A DNA stretch of 64,000 nucleotides from Isoetes taiwanensis (taxonomy: Eukaryota; Streptophyta; Lycopodiopsida; Isoetales; Isoetaceae): positions 1,609,199 to 1,673,198 of the forward strand of contig JAJEKV010000028.1 of the NCBI GenBank assembly GCA_021234155.1, given 5' to 3'. A model generated the notes under the pieces. It was given only the letters and a program-made list of their open reading frames with translations. It was not told where the DNA came from and made no database searches. A program made the position numbers and the translations under genes. This document shows positions 44,756-55,380 of the stretch, piece by piece. Each line of letters begins with the position of its first letter. Within the stretch, counting starts at the first letter, position 1.

Positions 44756-47360
44756 TTACAGCCTCTCAAAGATAATTGGCACTCTATGATGTGGCCTTAA
44801 TGTCATTTTTAGCATTGGATTATATCTATAGATTGGGGAGGGATGGAGTTTGAAATGGGTTAGAATAATAGCCAGTGCAATTTTGGTTTCCATGATGGCA
44901 AATGTCTTCCCGACACAAATTCGAGGCCCATCACCAAAGGGCATGGACGACATTGAATGCTTGCATGCATTTGAAATGCCATTGGCAAACCTGTCTAGAT
45001 TAAAGTCATTCATTATCAGGCCCCCATAAAGATGGATCATGATGGATTGAAAGGATTAGAAAGGTGATATTAATTGCCTGTAGAATGAACAATTTCACAA
45101 GATCAATGTCTTTCATGGCTCCTCTGTGAAGAAATGCTGCTGGAAGATAGAGTCTTATGCTTTCATTGAAAACCATTGTCAACAGATTCATTTCAAAACT
45201 AGCATAAGCTATATTATACAACCTAGAAATTGTTGAAAGAACTTACAATCTTTAGCTTGCCAAGCATTTCGCGTCATTCTAGGGAAAGGTCCTTTTGCAC
45301 AAATATCAACATCCGAAGTGAAGTGGTGTTTTCATTGAGCTGAATGAAATGAGTACAATGAATCATTGGACTTTACAAATAATCCCAAATGAGTGAGTAA
45401 CAATATAACGATCAGAAGAACATCCTAGGTAGCCCAAACACCCCAAGTTAAGCATCAACTGCTTCATCTCAAAGCATATATGACTGCAAAAATCCCTCGA
45501 TGACTCCACCAGACCAGCATCATTTTTTCCTGCCCCATCGAACCCTGGGCCCCAACTCGACCCCCAAACACGTAGAGACTGCTCGGGATTTGCCAAGAAA
45601 GAGGATCGTCCAGTCACTGCACACAACCGACCTCATGGAAAGTCAAGGTAAGACAATGAGTTAGAAGCCTGACAGGCCAAGCATCAACAAACATTCTATG
45701 TAAGAAAGAACAGAAAGATGAATGGAAATCGAGAGAAATCGGTTCACTCAGAAGCCCATAGCTACGCTGAGAGAGAGAGAGTAAGATAGACTAGGCCCAA
45801 CCCCGGGGGTCATCCCCGAGGTGCCCTCCAGAAGCGACAAGTGCTACGCTGGGAAATTGCAGAGGCCACCAGCCCTCAACGAGGCAGAAGAAAAGAGTAG
45901 AATCCGCCCTCAAGAGGCGGGATGAATAGAAACCATACAGAGCCAAGCGAACCAACCATGCGACCAGCCATAGAGGAGGGAGGGAGGGAAACACTGGAAC
46001 AAGGAGAATTCAGCTCAAAGGGAACGCCGATGAGAATTGCTTGGAAGCTACAGGGATATATAGCAGACAGAGCTAAAGAAATCATGTGCCAAAGAAAGCT
46101 CAGGCTAAAGATGACTCCTACGTCCAAAATAGCGTGACGCCAAAACAGACGTCCCTTTCCCCAGAATGATGGTTCTCTTCTATTAGAAGAGAACCATAGC
46201 AAACACATGACTATTCCAAAATTCATGTACTTCTTTACGCGAAAGGTCTTGCCACAAAGGGTATTTAACCAAAAGCATTAAAGTCTAGGATAATATGGTC
46301 GTTATTGTTTCATAACCAGCAAAATAAAATGTCTCGCACTCTTCAATCAACTGCTTGTTTCCAAATAGCCTCTGTTAACATGAGTCTCAGAACATCATTT
46401 CCATATGTGCCATTACTTGCAGAGTGCTTCCGAGCTTCAAATTCCTTATCTACATATTGGTAATAGTTGGAAGAAACCTAGAAATAAAAGGAATGTCAAA
46501 GGAAGCATCTTTAGAATAGATTTGTCTTGGTTCTCTGAACTTTAATTGATAGAAAGCAAGATATGCATTTAAGATCTCAAAGTAAATGACATAAAAATAG
46601 CATTATGTGGCAGTTAAAGAACACCTTTATTGTACTTTGTGATTAAATAATCTGCCAATGAAGCTCAAGATGGAAAAGAAAAGCCAACTTAATTTGACAA
46701 TAGACGAAGAACTTTTGTTTATAGAAGAGAGACTTAACAAGTTGCCACGAAACGGAATAGAGTAAGGACTATAATTACCTGCTGCCAGGCATCCTGTTGG
46801 CCTTAAGTAGAAGAGGTTGCAAAGAATTCCTAACAAATCATCTTTGCCTTTCTAATGACTGGATCCAAATGCAGTATGGGATATTACATCTGCACTCAAG
46901 CAAGTGAACTGCTCCATTACTTCAATTTCAGCCTGCATACCTTGCTTATCAACCCTCCATTTATCCACCATCTCTCGGGTGCATTTTGCCATAGTTCTTA
47001 GCATATTCTCCGCACAAAAGAAAAGAATATAATACTGATCTAGCATATCATAACATACAATCAAGAAAAAAAATGGAATGGTATGACAGAAGATAAGATT
47101 CATACCTTAAGCTTCTCCACATGGAAGGCAGGAGAAACTATTCGCCTATTGTGAGCTCATTCCTCTCCGTTTGCAGCTACTAAATCATTTCCAAAATGGG
47201 GTTATGAAGCTCACAAAATGTTAAACCCATGTTAAAGGGGTTCTTCCAAAATGCCCTGCCTTGTCTTGCGTGCAGCTTCTTGAATATGTCCAGGAGAAGG
47301 CATGCCTTCCTCCCAAGTACACTTCAATATTTTGCATGTTATACCTATCAAGAAAATTAC
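44756..47360 (-). pseudogene. Cytochrome P450 of the CYP72 clan, pseudogene
   Basis: On the minus strand, in order: FGNDLVAANGEE-stop-AHNRRIVSPAFHVEKLK (47200-47105); MLRTMAKCTREMVDKW and LSADVISHTAFGSS (47010-46860); YGNDVLRLMLTEA and the I-helix FYFAGYETITT (46440-46290), followed by a TAG in place of the Trp of the usual SWTLM; LVKYPLWQDLSRKEV; LGKLKIV (near 45250); NESIRLYLPAAFLHRGA (ExxR helix) and ILSIHHDPSLWGPD (45190-45010); then the heme loop FGDGPRICVGKTF and the C-terminus LTLRPHHRVPIIFERL-like (44960-44756). These are the landmarks of CYP72-clan enzymes. The N-terminal anchor is not seen. Trp-to-stop changes, a frameshift at about 45020 and an insertion at 45345-46215 inactivate it. 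Confidence 0.85.
45345..46215 (-). mobile_element. Insertion in the P450 relic, probably a LINE 3' piece
   Basis: It splits the P450 between WQDLSRKEVHEF and the LGKLKIV segment. It is GC-richer than the flanks and carries long minus-strand frames (46226-45876, 45994-45791, 45626-45363) without known motifs. Its minus-strand 3' end is AT-rich with repeated AATGA/CAATG motifs, as in LINE 3' ends. A GA dinucleotide run lies at 45771-45782. No reverse transcriptase is visible, so the class is a guess. Confidence 0.45.
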
Positions 47361-49815
47361 AGCCTTTAAATTAATTCTAAATGTACATGGATCAAGAAAA
47401 AGCTAAGTTTCAATACCTAAACCCATTCCTGGACTTTTTCTGACTCTAATGTGCTCTCTGATCTCAGACCGTGGTCAACAACAATAGCTATGAGGCTTTT
47501 ACATACTTGATCTGTGATATTAGTATTTGTTAGCTTCCACCTCATTGTAAGGAGACAAAGTGCCATGCTGGGCCACCTGAAATAGCAATTGCTGGAACCC
47601 ACCAAATGCAATTCACAGATTTATCATCATACTGAAGTAATTTAACATCACATAATCCCTCAGCATCATGTGCATTACATAGCGACAACTATCATTAATC
47701 TCAATCAGCCCAACAAACTCTGTTAAAGACCCTTTTCAATACCTTTGAAAATCCCAAAGTGCTGTTGCATTTGATAAAATCAATGATTACGCTCCATCTA
47801 GATAGGGCGATCTTGATTACAATCTTGAAGGTAAACTATCTGTCCTACAAGAATATCTAGCATTATGACAGGTTTTTTTTTTGTGTTTTTGTACTATTTT
47901 CTCTAAGGTTTTCATATGATTTGGTGGCCATATTCATCCAGGTGTACTAAATAGTATTTCTAGAGTGCATCCTTTTGTTAGCCGTTGATTTTAGAAAAGG
48001 GGGCAAATCCTGTGGTGAATATCCTCCCATTAGTTTTAGGGTTTTTTTAGGGTTGTGTGGATTAGGGTCTGGTCTGGTTTTTTTTAGGGTTGTTAGGTCG
48101 AAGCAGGAATCTACTGCAGAATCCTAGACTAAAATCCTATTATTTTATCTATCTACTAGCCTATGTTTTTGTTAATTCTCGCCATGGCAGATTATGAATG
48201 CTTGCAAGGCTCGAAGAAGGATATTTTAGGGTTAATCGAAGAAGGGATACTTTAGAGCAGGTCTTGGGGAGGGGAAGGGGGAGGCAGGTCTCGAACAAAG
48301 CTAGATCAGGTTTATTTTAGGGTTAATTGAGCGTTCTGCAATCTGGCTTCCCATCAACGCCATGAGCTGAAGGCCGAGTCTATCAATCAGGATAATGGAT
48401 CTCAAAAGCGGATCCCTACTTTACAGGTTATTGCTTGGGCGATTTGTAGAAATCCCAAGAGATTGTAGCTGGAAATGGCGATTAGCAGAGTTAGTTGGTC
48501 TTTTTCCATTATGCCAAGACTGGCCGTTTGCACAAAAAAAGGGACCCCGAGCAACTTAAGGCCTATGGTTTGAGGGAAGAACTGATCCGGTGGAATTGAG
48601 CTGTGCATATTAAATGTGAAAGGGATAAAATGGTTGCAGGTTTATATATGTGGAAATGGAAGCAAAACAGCCTGTTTTCGGGACATATCAGTCTTTTTGT
48701 CAAGCATCTTCTTGCCAACATTATTATTGATGGAGGTTTTTGCTATATAAGGTAAAACGGTGGAGACTTTATCAATCTAGGGTGAGTAAAGGCACTCTTC
48801 GATTTTGCCATGTCCCGTGTACAGCCCATTTGGAAACAACGATGTAGTTCTTTTACTGATGCCTTTGCTTCTAAAGTTTCAAGCTCACATTCTATTATTT
48901 GCATTGCTGCGTGGCCCAAGGTAAGGCTTTTTCGTTTTTGTTCTTATGTAGTTTCGTAGCATAAGCAGATCATATTCACATGCTTAATCAATGAGAACAA
49001 CCTTTAGCAGTAGAGCAGCAGCCAGTTCTACAACCTGTTCTACCTCATGTTCTTCAAATGATCTAGATTACTTTATTCTTAAGCAGGAAAAAAGTGCTTT
49101 AGAAGATGGGTTCAAGCACAAGCTGGCCGTCACCTACACAAATTGCATCAGAATTTGTTCATGTAGTTATTCTGCAAAAACTATAAGCATAAAGGCTCCT
49201 TAGGCAACTAGAACTGCTTTAAGAGGACTCAAAAGATACTTGTGCTGTTGGGATTCTACCATTTGTACTGTTGGGATTCTATCACTTGAGGTTTCTAAAC
49301 CCCCAAGATTTGCAGCCCAGATCAGATAGAGATTTTTCTTGAGGACATTTGATGAGTTAATATCTTGAAAATTGCTAGCAACATTTTTAACAAACTTAAA
49401 GTGATTGAGAAACCTAGTCGAGAACACCACATACCATTGTCTATAGATAAAACATGGATGTACACATGCTTTGTTTATTTATTCTTTAGGACATGATGTT
49501 GTACATAATGCCCTAATTTCTATTCTCAAGGATCTAATCTCTATTCTGTCTTCGGTTTACATTATATTAATAGATTGAAACATTATCTTTGGTGTTGAAT
49601 TTAAAACCTATACGATAGTGTATATGTCCTTAGTTTGGAAGTGCGGTTATAAGTGATTTAAAAGGCATATTGCTTGAACTGGCCCTTTTTCTGGCCTCAT
49701 GGTAATTTTTCTTTCTTTAACTGTGGTCCGTGAAGCCATTGCAGAGAGTAATCACGTTTTAGATTTCAGAGTCTGTTTGAAGCTATAGATTTATTTTAAC
49801 AATGCTCTTCAGGAT
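47361..49815. other. Intergenic DNA with a partial repeat B and telomere-like motifs
   Basis: About 47868-47995 is a diverged third copy of the end of repeat B (TTGTGTTTTTGTAC, TTCATATGATTT). About 48020-48105 holds interspersed TTTAGGG-type motifs (GTTTTAGGGTTTTTTTAGGG), resembling plant telomere repeats but too few to be an interstitial array. 49776-49815 ends in TGCTCTTCAG, a splice-acceptor-like sequence that adjoins the Copia insertion. No intact ORF with a known motif. Confidence 0.45.
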
Positions 49816-50406
49816 TGAAGGAAGATCAGAAACACTGAGTTCACAAAAACAATAGATCTTTACCAGTCAAATTAAAACCGAGCTGCACTTCTTCTGAAAT
49901 AAGAATAAATCACTGAGCTGTGATAGAGTTTTAGAATCGACACTGCTGAGGCAATCAACACCTGCGTTTCCAACAGAAGATCAAAGTACCATCAACGGCA
50001 AACAACAAACCTCTTCTGGAACTTTTCCGGAATCCAATTTCCGGGATGCACAGACAGCAAGAGTTGATCCGGATTACACAACCAGCAACAGCCGATCCGG
50101 ATTGCACAAGCAACAGCTGCAGAACCTGCAGCGGGATCCTCTCCTGCAAGCAAGTCGATCAATAAGATCTTCCACAAAACTCTGTGTTCCTCTGACCGGA
50201 AACTGCAATATCCATCTCGCACCGTTCACGTTCTTGTTTTGCCTTTTTATTCTATCACCCTTCACCGACATGCACAAACCTGACACCTGTTTTTCCAAAG
50301 CAAATCCCAACTTGCATAGGCCACTAAAAAATCATTACATGGCAATACCGTCCTTCTCAACTTACATAGTCACTAATAAACCATTATATGGCATGATATA
50401 TTAACA
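49816..50406 (-). repeat. Copia 3' LTR
   Basis: 591 bp, TG...CA, adjacent to the polypurine tract. It differs from the 5' LTR at about three C/T positions (near 49882, 49997 and 50322). Confidence 0.95.
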
Positions 50407-50416
50407 CTTCCCCTTC
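50407..50416 (-). other. Copia polypurine tract
   Basis: Minus strand GAAGGGGAAG directly before the 3' LTR, the usual plus-strand primer. Confidence 0.85.
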
Positions 50417-50424
50417 ATGCCATA

Positions 50425-52837
50425 TTAGCTTACACCAAGTATTTCTTTGAATAGCATAAGCTTCCGTTCTGTCATGGCTTTAGTGAATAAATCTGCCGCT
50501 TGATATGCAGTCTCCACATATTGCATGGCAATCTCATTTTTAGTAATAAGATCTCGTATGAAGTGAATATGAAGCTCAATATGCTTGGTTCTCTCGTGAT
50601 GTACAGGGTTTCTTGCTATAGCAATGCAACTCAAGCTATCAGTCAGGAGAATTGTAGGGTCAGTTTGAGATATGCCTATTTCAATCAATAATCTCTTTAC
50701 CCAAACAATTTCTTTTGCAGCTAGCGAGGATGCGGTATATTCTGCTTCAGCAGATGACATAGCAACACATGATTGTTTTTTGCTCCTCCATGATATTATA
50801 CCTCCTGCAAGCATTAACGCATAGCCTGAGGTAGACCTTCTTGCATCAAGATCTCCTGCCCAATCTGCATCTGTATAACCAAATAACGTCAGGTTATCTG
50901 AATTGAATGTGATTCCATGGTCTTTCGTACCCTTTAAATATCTCAAGATTCTTTTTGCTGCAACCCAGTGTGCTTTTCCTGGATTGTTATTATATCTGCT
51001 TAACAAATTTACCGCATAGGAAATATCTGGTCGTGTGCAGTTTGCTACATAAAGTAGACACCCAATAAGTTCCCTATATGGAATATTCTCCATTTCTTTC
51101 TTTTCACATTCTGACGATGGACAAAGGTTAGCTGAGATCTTATATCCTGCCACAATAGGCGTACTCACTGGGTTTGCATTTTCCAGTCCAAACCTTTTTA
51201 TCATATTCTCTATGTTCCTTCTTTGACAAAGCTTAAGCATTCTATTTTCCTTATCTCTACTCATTTCAATTCCTAGAAATTGTTTCAATTCTCCCAGATC
51301 AATCATTTTGAACCTTTTCTTCAGAACTTCCTTGCATTTTTCTAGACATTGTATGCTATTTGCTGCCATTATGCAATCATCAACATATAGCGCAATAATG
51401 CAAAATTTACCTCCATGTCTCAATATATATATGTTCCCGTCATTATTGAGTTTTTCAAACCTTTGCTCTCTCAAATATTTGTCCATGCATCTGTACCATT
51501 CCCTAGGTGCTTGCCTCAATCCATAAACAGCCCGTTTTAGCCTCCAAACCATATTTTTTCTTTCTTCAAAACCTGGAGCTTGCTTCATGTATATTTCTTC
51601 CTGCAGACTAGCATTTAGAAATGCAGTTTTTACATCCATATGATGTACATCAAGTTTCATAGCATTGGCTAGTGCTAGAACAATTCTTATACTTGTTAAT
51701 TTCACAATTGGAGAGTATGTCTCATCATAGTCTATTCCTTTCTTTTGAGAGAACCCTTGAGCGACTAATCTTGCCTTAAACCTTTTTGACCCATCAACAT
51801 TTGTTTTGATCCTATAAATCCATTTGTTTCCAACCAAATTTTTATTTGCTGGACACTTTACTAACTCATATGTATCTGTCTCTTTAAAGGATTCCATCTC
51901 TTCTTGCATTGCTTTTAACCATTCAACTGCCTTTTCCGAATTTATAGCATCATGAAAGGATTTAGGCATCTCAGGTTCAAACACAGCCATCAAGGAAGGA
52001 TACCTAACTGGATGTTTTCCTATTCTTCTACTTTTACCAGTACCATATCTTCCATACATTTCAGGATTATAATCTATACCTGTATCTTTCAGTTTTTCTA
52101 CCTCCGATTTCCTTTTTCGTTGTGCTATAGGTACATCCTCTGCCTGGGATGGTCCATCATTATCTCCTTCAATATCCTCATCGCCTGCTTCATCTTCTTG
52201 ATCTGAATCTGTGTCAGCAATGTCAATCCCTTTTGAACCATTGTAAGTACTTGTGTTATCATATTTGCTTTCAACTTTGAGATTTGTAACTTCATGTCTA
52301 TCTTTATAAAATTTATTCTCGTCAAAAATGACGTCTCGACTAACTATCACTTTTCTTGTTTTAGGTATAAAGATTCTATAACCCTTTGATTCCTCATCAT
52401 AACCGACTAGAAATCCTATTTCTGCCCTATCATCCAATTTAAGTCTTAATTCCTCAGGCACATGAACGTATGCTAGACAACCATAAGCTTTGAAGTAATC
52501 ATATGCATACCCTGACTTACCTTTGGACCAAATTACCTCAGGTACGCTACCATTTAGACTGCTTGATGGCAACTTGTTCTGTATAAAGAACACTATTTTA
52601 ACCGCTTCCTCCCACAAATAGTTAGGTAGCCCTGCAAACTTTATCATCGATCTTACAGCATCCAAAACTGTTCTATTTTTTCTTTCAGCAACCCCATTCT
52701 GTTGGGGTGAATACCTACATGTTAGTTGCCTTCTTATTCCATGTTTAACATAAAATTGTTTGAATCTTTCTGCTAGATATTCACCTCCTCTATCAGATCT
52801 AATGCATTTAAGCTTACGCCCTGTTTGTGTTTCCATC
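50425..52837 (-). pseudogene. Copia integrase C-terminal part, reverse transcriptase and RNase H
   Basis: An 800-codon open frame that lacks only its in-frame start because of the break near 52838. It has the rest of the integrase core (IRSDRGGEYL and QNGVAERKNR, the second Asp and the Glu of DDE), then GYLVGYD-type sequence (FLVGYDEESKGYRIF). The RT runs from KARLVAQGFSQKKGIDYDET through MDVKTAFLNASLQEEIYM and ALYVDDCI (catalytic YVDD) to FLGIEM. RNase H has YTDADWAGD, SSAEAEY and TDSLSC. The last acidic position reads KHIELHIHF, with Glu where many elements have Asp. The frame is otherwise intact to the stop at 50425, just before the purine tract, consistent with a young element. Confidence 0.92.
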
Positions 52838-54622
52838 ATTAACATACTGTATGAAGGCATCAAGTGCTTTATCTTTGGAAGAGAGTAAATAGCATTTTCC
52901 CATTCTGCTAAAATCATCAATGAAAGAAATGTAATATTTCTTACCCGTTCTTCCTTCTACATTTAAAGGTCCACACAGATCAGTATGCACCAGATCAAGA
53001 GGCCCTGCAGCTCTTTTCTTTGATCTGTTGAAGGGCAGTCTAGTTAACTTTCCTAACATACATCCTGAGCAAATAAACTTTTCACCTGTGTCGTCTACTC
53101 CATGAATAAACCCTTTCTTTATCATATACTTGATATTGTTTATATGTGTGTGTGCAAGCCTGCTATGCCAAGTAGAAGCTGAACAAACTGACAACATATT
53201 TATACTTTGCAAGACTCTATTTGAGAACTGAAAGAGATTTCCAACACGTTTTGCAAAGAACTTTAGTTCACCATCAAACAACACTTTACACCCCTTCTTA
53301 TCAAATCTCAGCTCATAACCTAAGTCAACTAGTTGACATACAGATATGAGATTTTTATACAATCCTGGAACACATAGAACATTTGAAATATTGACTCTAT
53401 TTCCTTGTAAGTCAAACAACTTCAACATTCCTTTACCCATTACCTTCTGCAGATCTCCATTCCCTAACTGTACATGACTCAGGTTTTTACTAGCACATAT
53501 ATCTGCTAGAAAATCAGTAGAATTGACTACTGATCGTTCATCTCCACTATCAACTATAAATGTATTAGTTTCACAGTTAGGAACACATTCATCCATATAA
53601 GTAGACAAAACAAAAGGCTTTACCTCTTGATCGTCCTGTTCTGGTTTGTCTTTTTCATTTACGACCTCTTGAGTTATATTGATACCAGCACTCCTTCTTC
53701 CTCTTCCCCTTGACGTGCTTCCTCTTCCTCTTCCCCTTTCAACATTCCATCTCCCTCGTCCTTTATTATAATTCTTAGGACTTGAACAAGTTGTGGACAT
53801 GTGACCCATGCCACCACAATTAAAGCAAGAGATTTCTTTATTTAGTCTTGGACAGTCAGCTTTTAGATGCCCAACTTCATGACAGTAATAACAAGGACCA
53901 ATGTTTTTTTCTACATGCTCCTTTTTCCCTTTTGATTTCCCAACAAACAAGACATCAGAACTTTCTATTTCACTTACTATCTTCTTTTGCTCTAGTTCTG
54001 TCCGTACTAATCTCTCTGCATCATCACGATTCTTGGTGGTGGTTCTAATCATGACGGACAAGACATCATAGTTTGAAAAAGCACGAGCTATTGCTAAAAC
54101 TTGGAATTCATCACTCAACCTAGCCCCTGCTGCATCTAGATCAGCAAATATATTATCTATCTTTGAGAAAAACTCAGTAATATTCTCGTTTTCATCATAT
54201 TTCAAGAGCCTTAGTTCTCTGTCCAAAACATCCAATTGTGATGATAATTTTCGTTCATATTTGTTTATAAGATATGTCCACATTTGTTGTGGGTTCAGAC
54301 CTCTCATTCTTAACAAGATACTAGGACCAACTTTGCAAGCAATAATCCCTCTTGCTTCTCTAACCTTGCTATCAGAATAAACACCTTCTGACTTACCAGA
54401 ACCAGAACCTTCGGTAGATTTACTTCCACCTTCTCCAATCTTCATCTTCCCAAGCTTGGCAAGTATCTCCTTTAAATCTTGACCTTCTGGTGGCTGGACA
54501 ATATCCATTAAGCCCTCTGCATTTAAGACCTCTTCTATTTTGGTTTTCCAAACTTGAAAACCGGAACCACCAGAGTACACCTCAATAGCGTTAAGCAACG
54601 CAGCTCCAAACCTGGTGGCCAT
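52814..54622 (-). pseudogene. Copia Gag-protease-integrase (first part of the polyprotein)
   Basis: I chose the ATG at 54622 (MATRFGAALL) because the frame upstream of it is the PBS. The Gag (UBN2-type) region has FQVWKTKIEEVL and LLKYDENENITEFFSKID. Two CCHC zinc knuckles follow at about residues 244 (CYYCHEVGHLKADC) and 266 (CFNCGGMGHMSTTC), then an RG-rich stretch. The protease has FIVDSGDE, where the family usually has DSGA(S/T). The pre-integrase HHCC region contains HSRLAHTHI and CSGCMLGK. Integrase starts with HTDLCGPL and FIDDFSR. The frame breaks near 52838 by what looks like a one-base insertion, and the reading resumes in another frame at 52830-50425. The original would be packaged RNA coat plus processing and integration enzymes. 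Confidence 0.9.
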
Positions 54623-54630
54623 GACTTCTA

Positions 54631-54645
54631 ATGGCTCTGATACCA
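54631..54645 (-). other. Copia primer-binding site
   Basis: Minus strand TGGTATCAGAGCCAT, the classic complement of the plant initiator tRNA-Met 3' end, one base inside the 5' LTR. Confidence 0.93.
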
Positions 54646-54646
54646 A

Positions 54647-55237
54647 TGAAGGAAGATCAGAAACACTGAGTTCACAAAAACAATAGATCTTTACCAGTCA
54701 AATTAAAACCGAGTTGCACTTCTTCTGAAATAAGAATAAATCACTGAGCTGTGATAGAGTTTTAGAATCGACACTGCTGAGGCAATCAACACCTGCGTTT
54801 CCAACAGAAGATCAAAGTACCATCAATGGCAAACAACAAACCTCTTCTGGAACTTTTCCGGAATCCAATTTCCGGGATGCACAGACAGCAAGAGTTGATC
54901 CGGATTACACAACCAGCAACAGCCGATCCGGATTGCACAAGCAACAGCTGCAGAACCTGCAGCGGGATCCTCTCCTGCAAGCAAGTCGATCAATAAGATC
55001 TTCCACAAAACTCTGTGTTCCTCTGACCGGAAACTGCAATATCCATCTCGCACCGTTCACGTTCTTGTTTTGCCTTTTTATTCTATCACCCTTCACCGAC
55101 ATGCACAAACCTGACACCTGTTTTTCCAAAGCAAATCCCAACTTGCATAGGTCACTAAAAAATCATTACATGGCAATACCGTCCTTCTCAACTTACATAG
55201 TCACTAATAAACCATTATATGGCATGATATATTAACA
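54647..55237 (-). repeat. Copia 5' LTR
   Basis: 591 bp, TG...CA. On the minus strand it is followed after one base by the tRNA-Met primer-binding site. Confidence 0.95.
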
Positions 55238-55380
55238 AGGATTACGTTGGTGCTGTCAGGGATCTGCAGGCATTGTTAATCCTTGATCCATCGTATATGA
55301 TATAGTCTGATTGTATTGATGGCCAACAGGTTCTTAAGTTGTTTGATCAACGGGCCGAACAATGGGGGTTAAGGCTCTGG
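55238..55380 (+). pseudogene. ETO1-like exon relic at the Copia insertion site
   Basis: Removing the Copia joins TGCTCTTCAG (a splice acceptor, ending at 49812) to the GAT of the target duplication. The plus strand then reads DYVGAVRDLQALLILDPSYM, a TAG two codons later, then GQQVLKLFDQRAEQWGLRLW and a stop. From memory, ETHYLENE OVERPRODUCER 1-type TPR proteins carry EDYExALRDIRALLTLxPNYMMFxG...LVELLxxxVQQWSxADCW in this order, so the match is good over about 45 residues. The stops show a pseudogene. The intact protein is an E3 adaptor that recruits ACC synthase for degradation. No other ETO1 exon was recognised nearby. Confidence 0.5.

Larger units (their letters stand above)
49816..55237 (-). 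mobile_element. Complete Copia LTR retrotransposon
   Basis: LTRs of 591 bp (49816-50406 and 54647-55237) begin TG and end CA. They are flanked by a perfect 5-bp target duplication, AGGAT (49811-49815 and 55238-55242). By eye the LTRs differ at three sites, all C/T, so insertion is recent. On the minus strand the PBS (54631-54645, TGGTATCAGAGCCAT) matches initiator tRNA-Met, and the purine tract GAAGGGGAAG (50407-50416) precedes the 3' LTR. Domain order gag, protease, integrase, RT, RNase H identifies Copia. One frameshift within integrase splits the polyprotein. Confidence 0.95.

Noticed and set aside
48020-48105. Possible interstitial telomere array
   Set aside because: Only a few TTTAGGG-like motifs with irregular spacing; such motifs are common in AT-rich plant promoters and introns.
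50002-50310. Frames in the Copia LTRs (for example 50310-50074 and the identical set at 55141-54905) that look like conserved small proteins
   Set aside because: They are the same LTR sequence read twice. Conservation comes from the repeat, and the frames lie in non-coding LTR.
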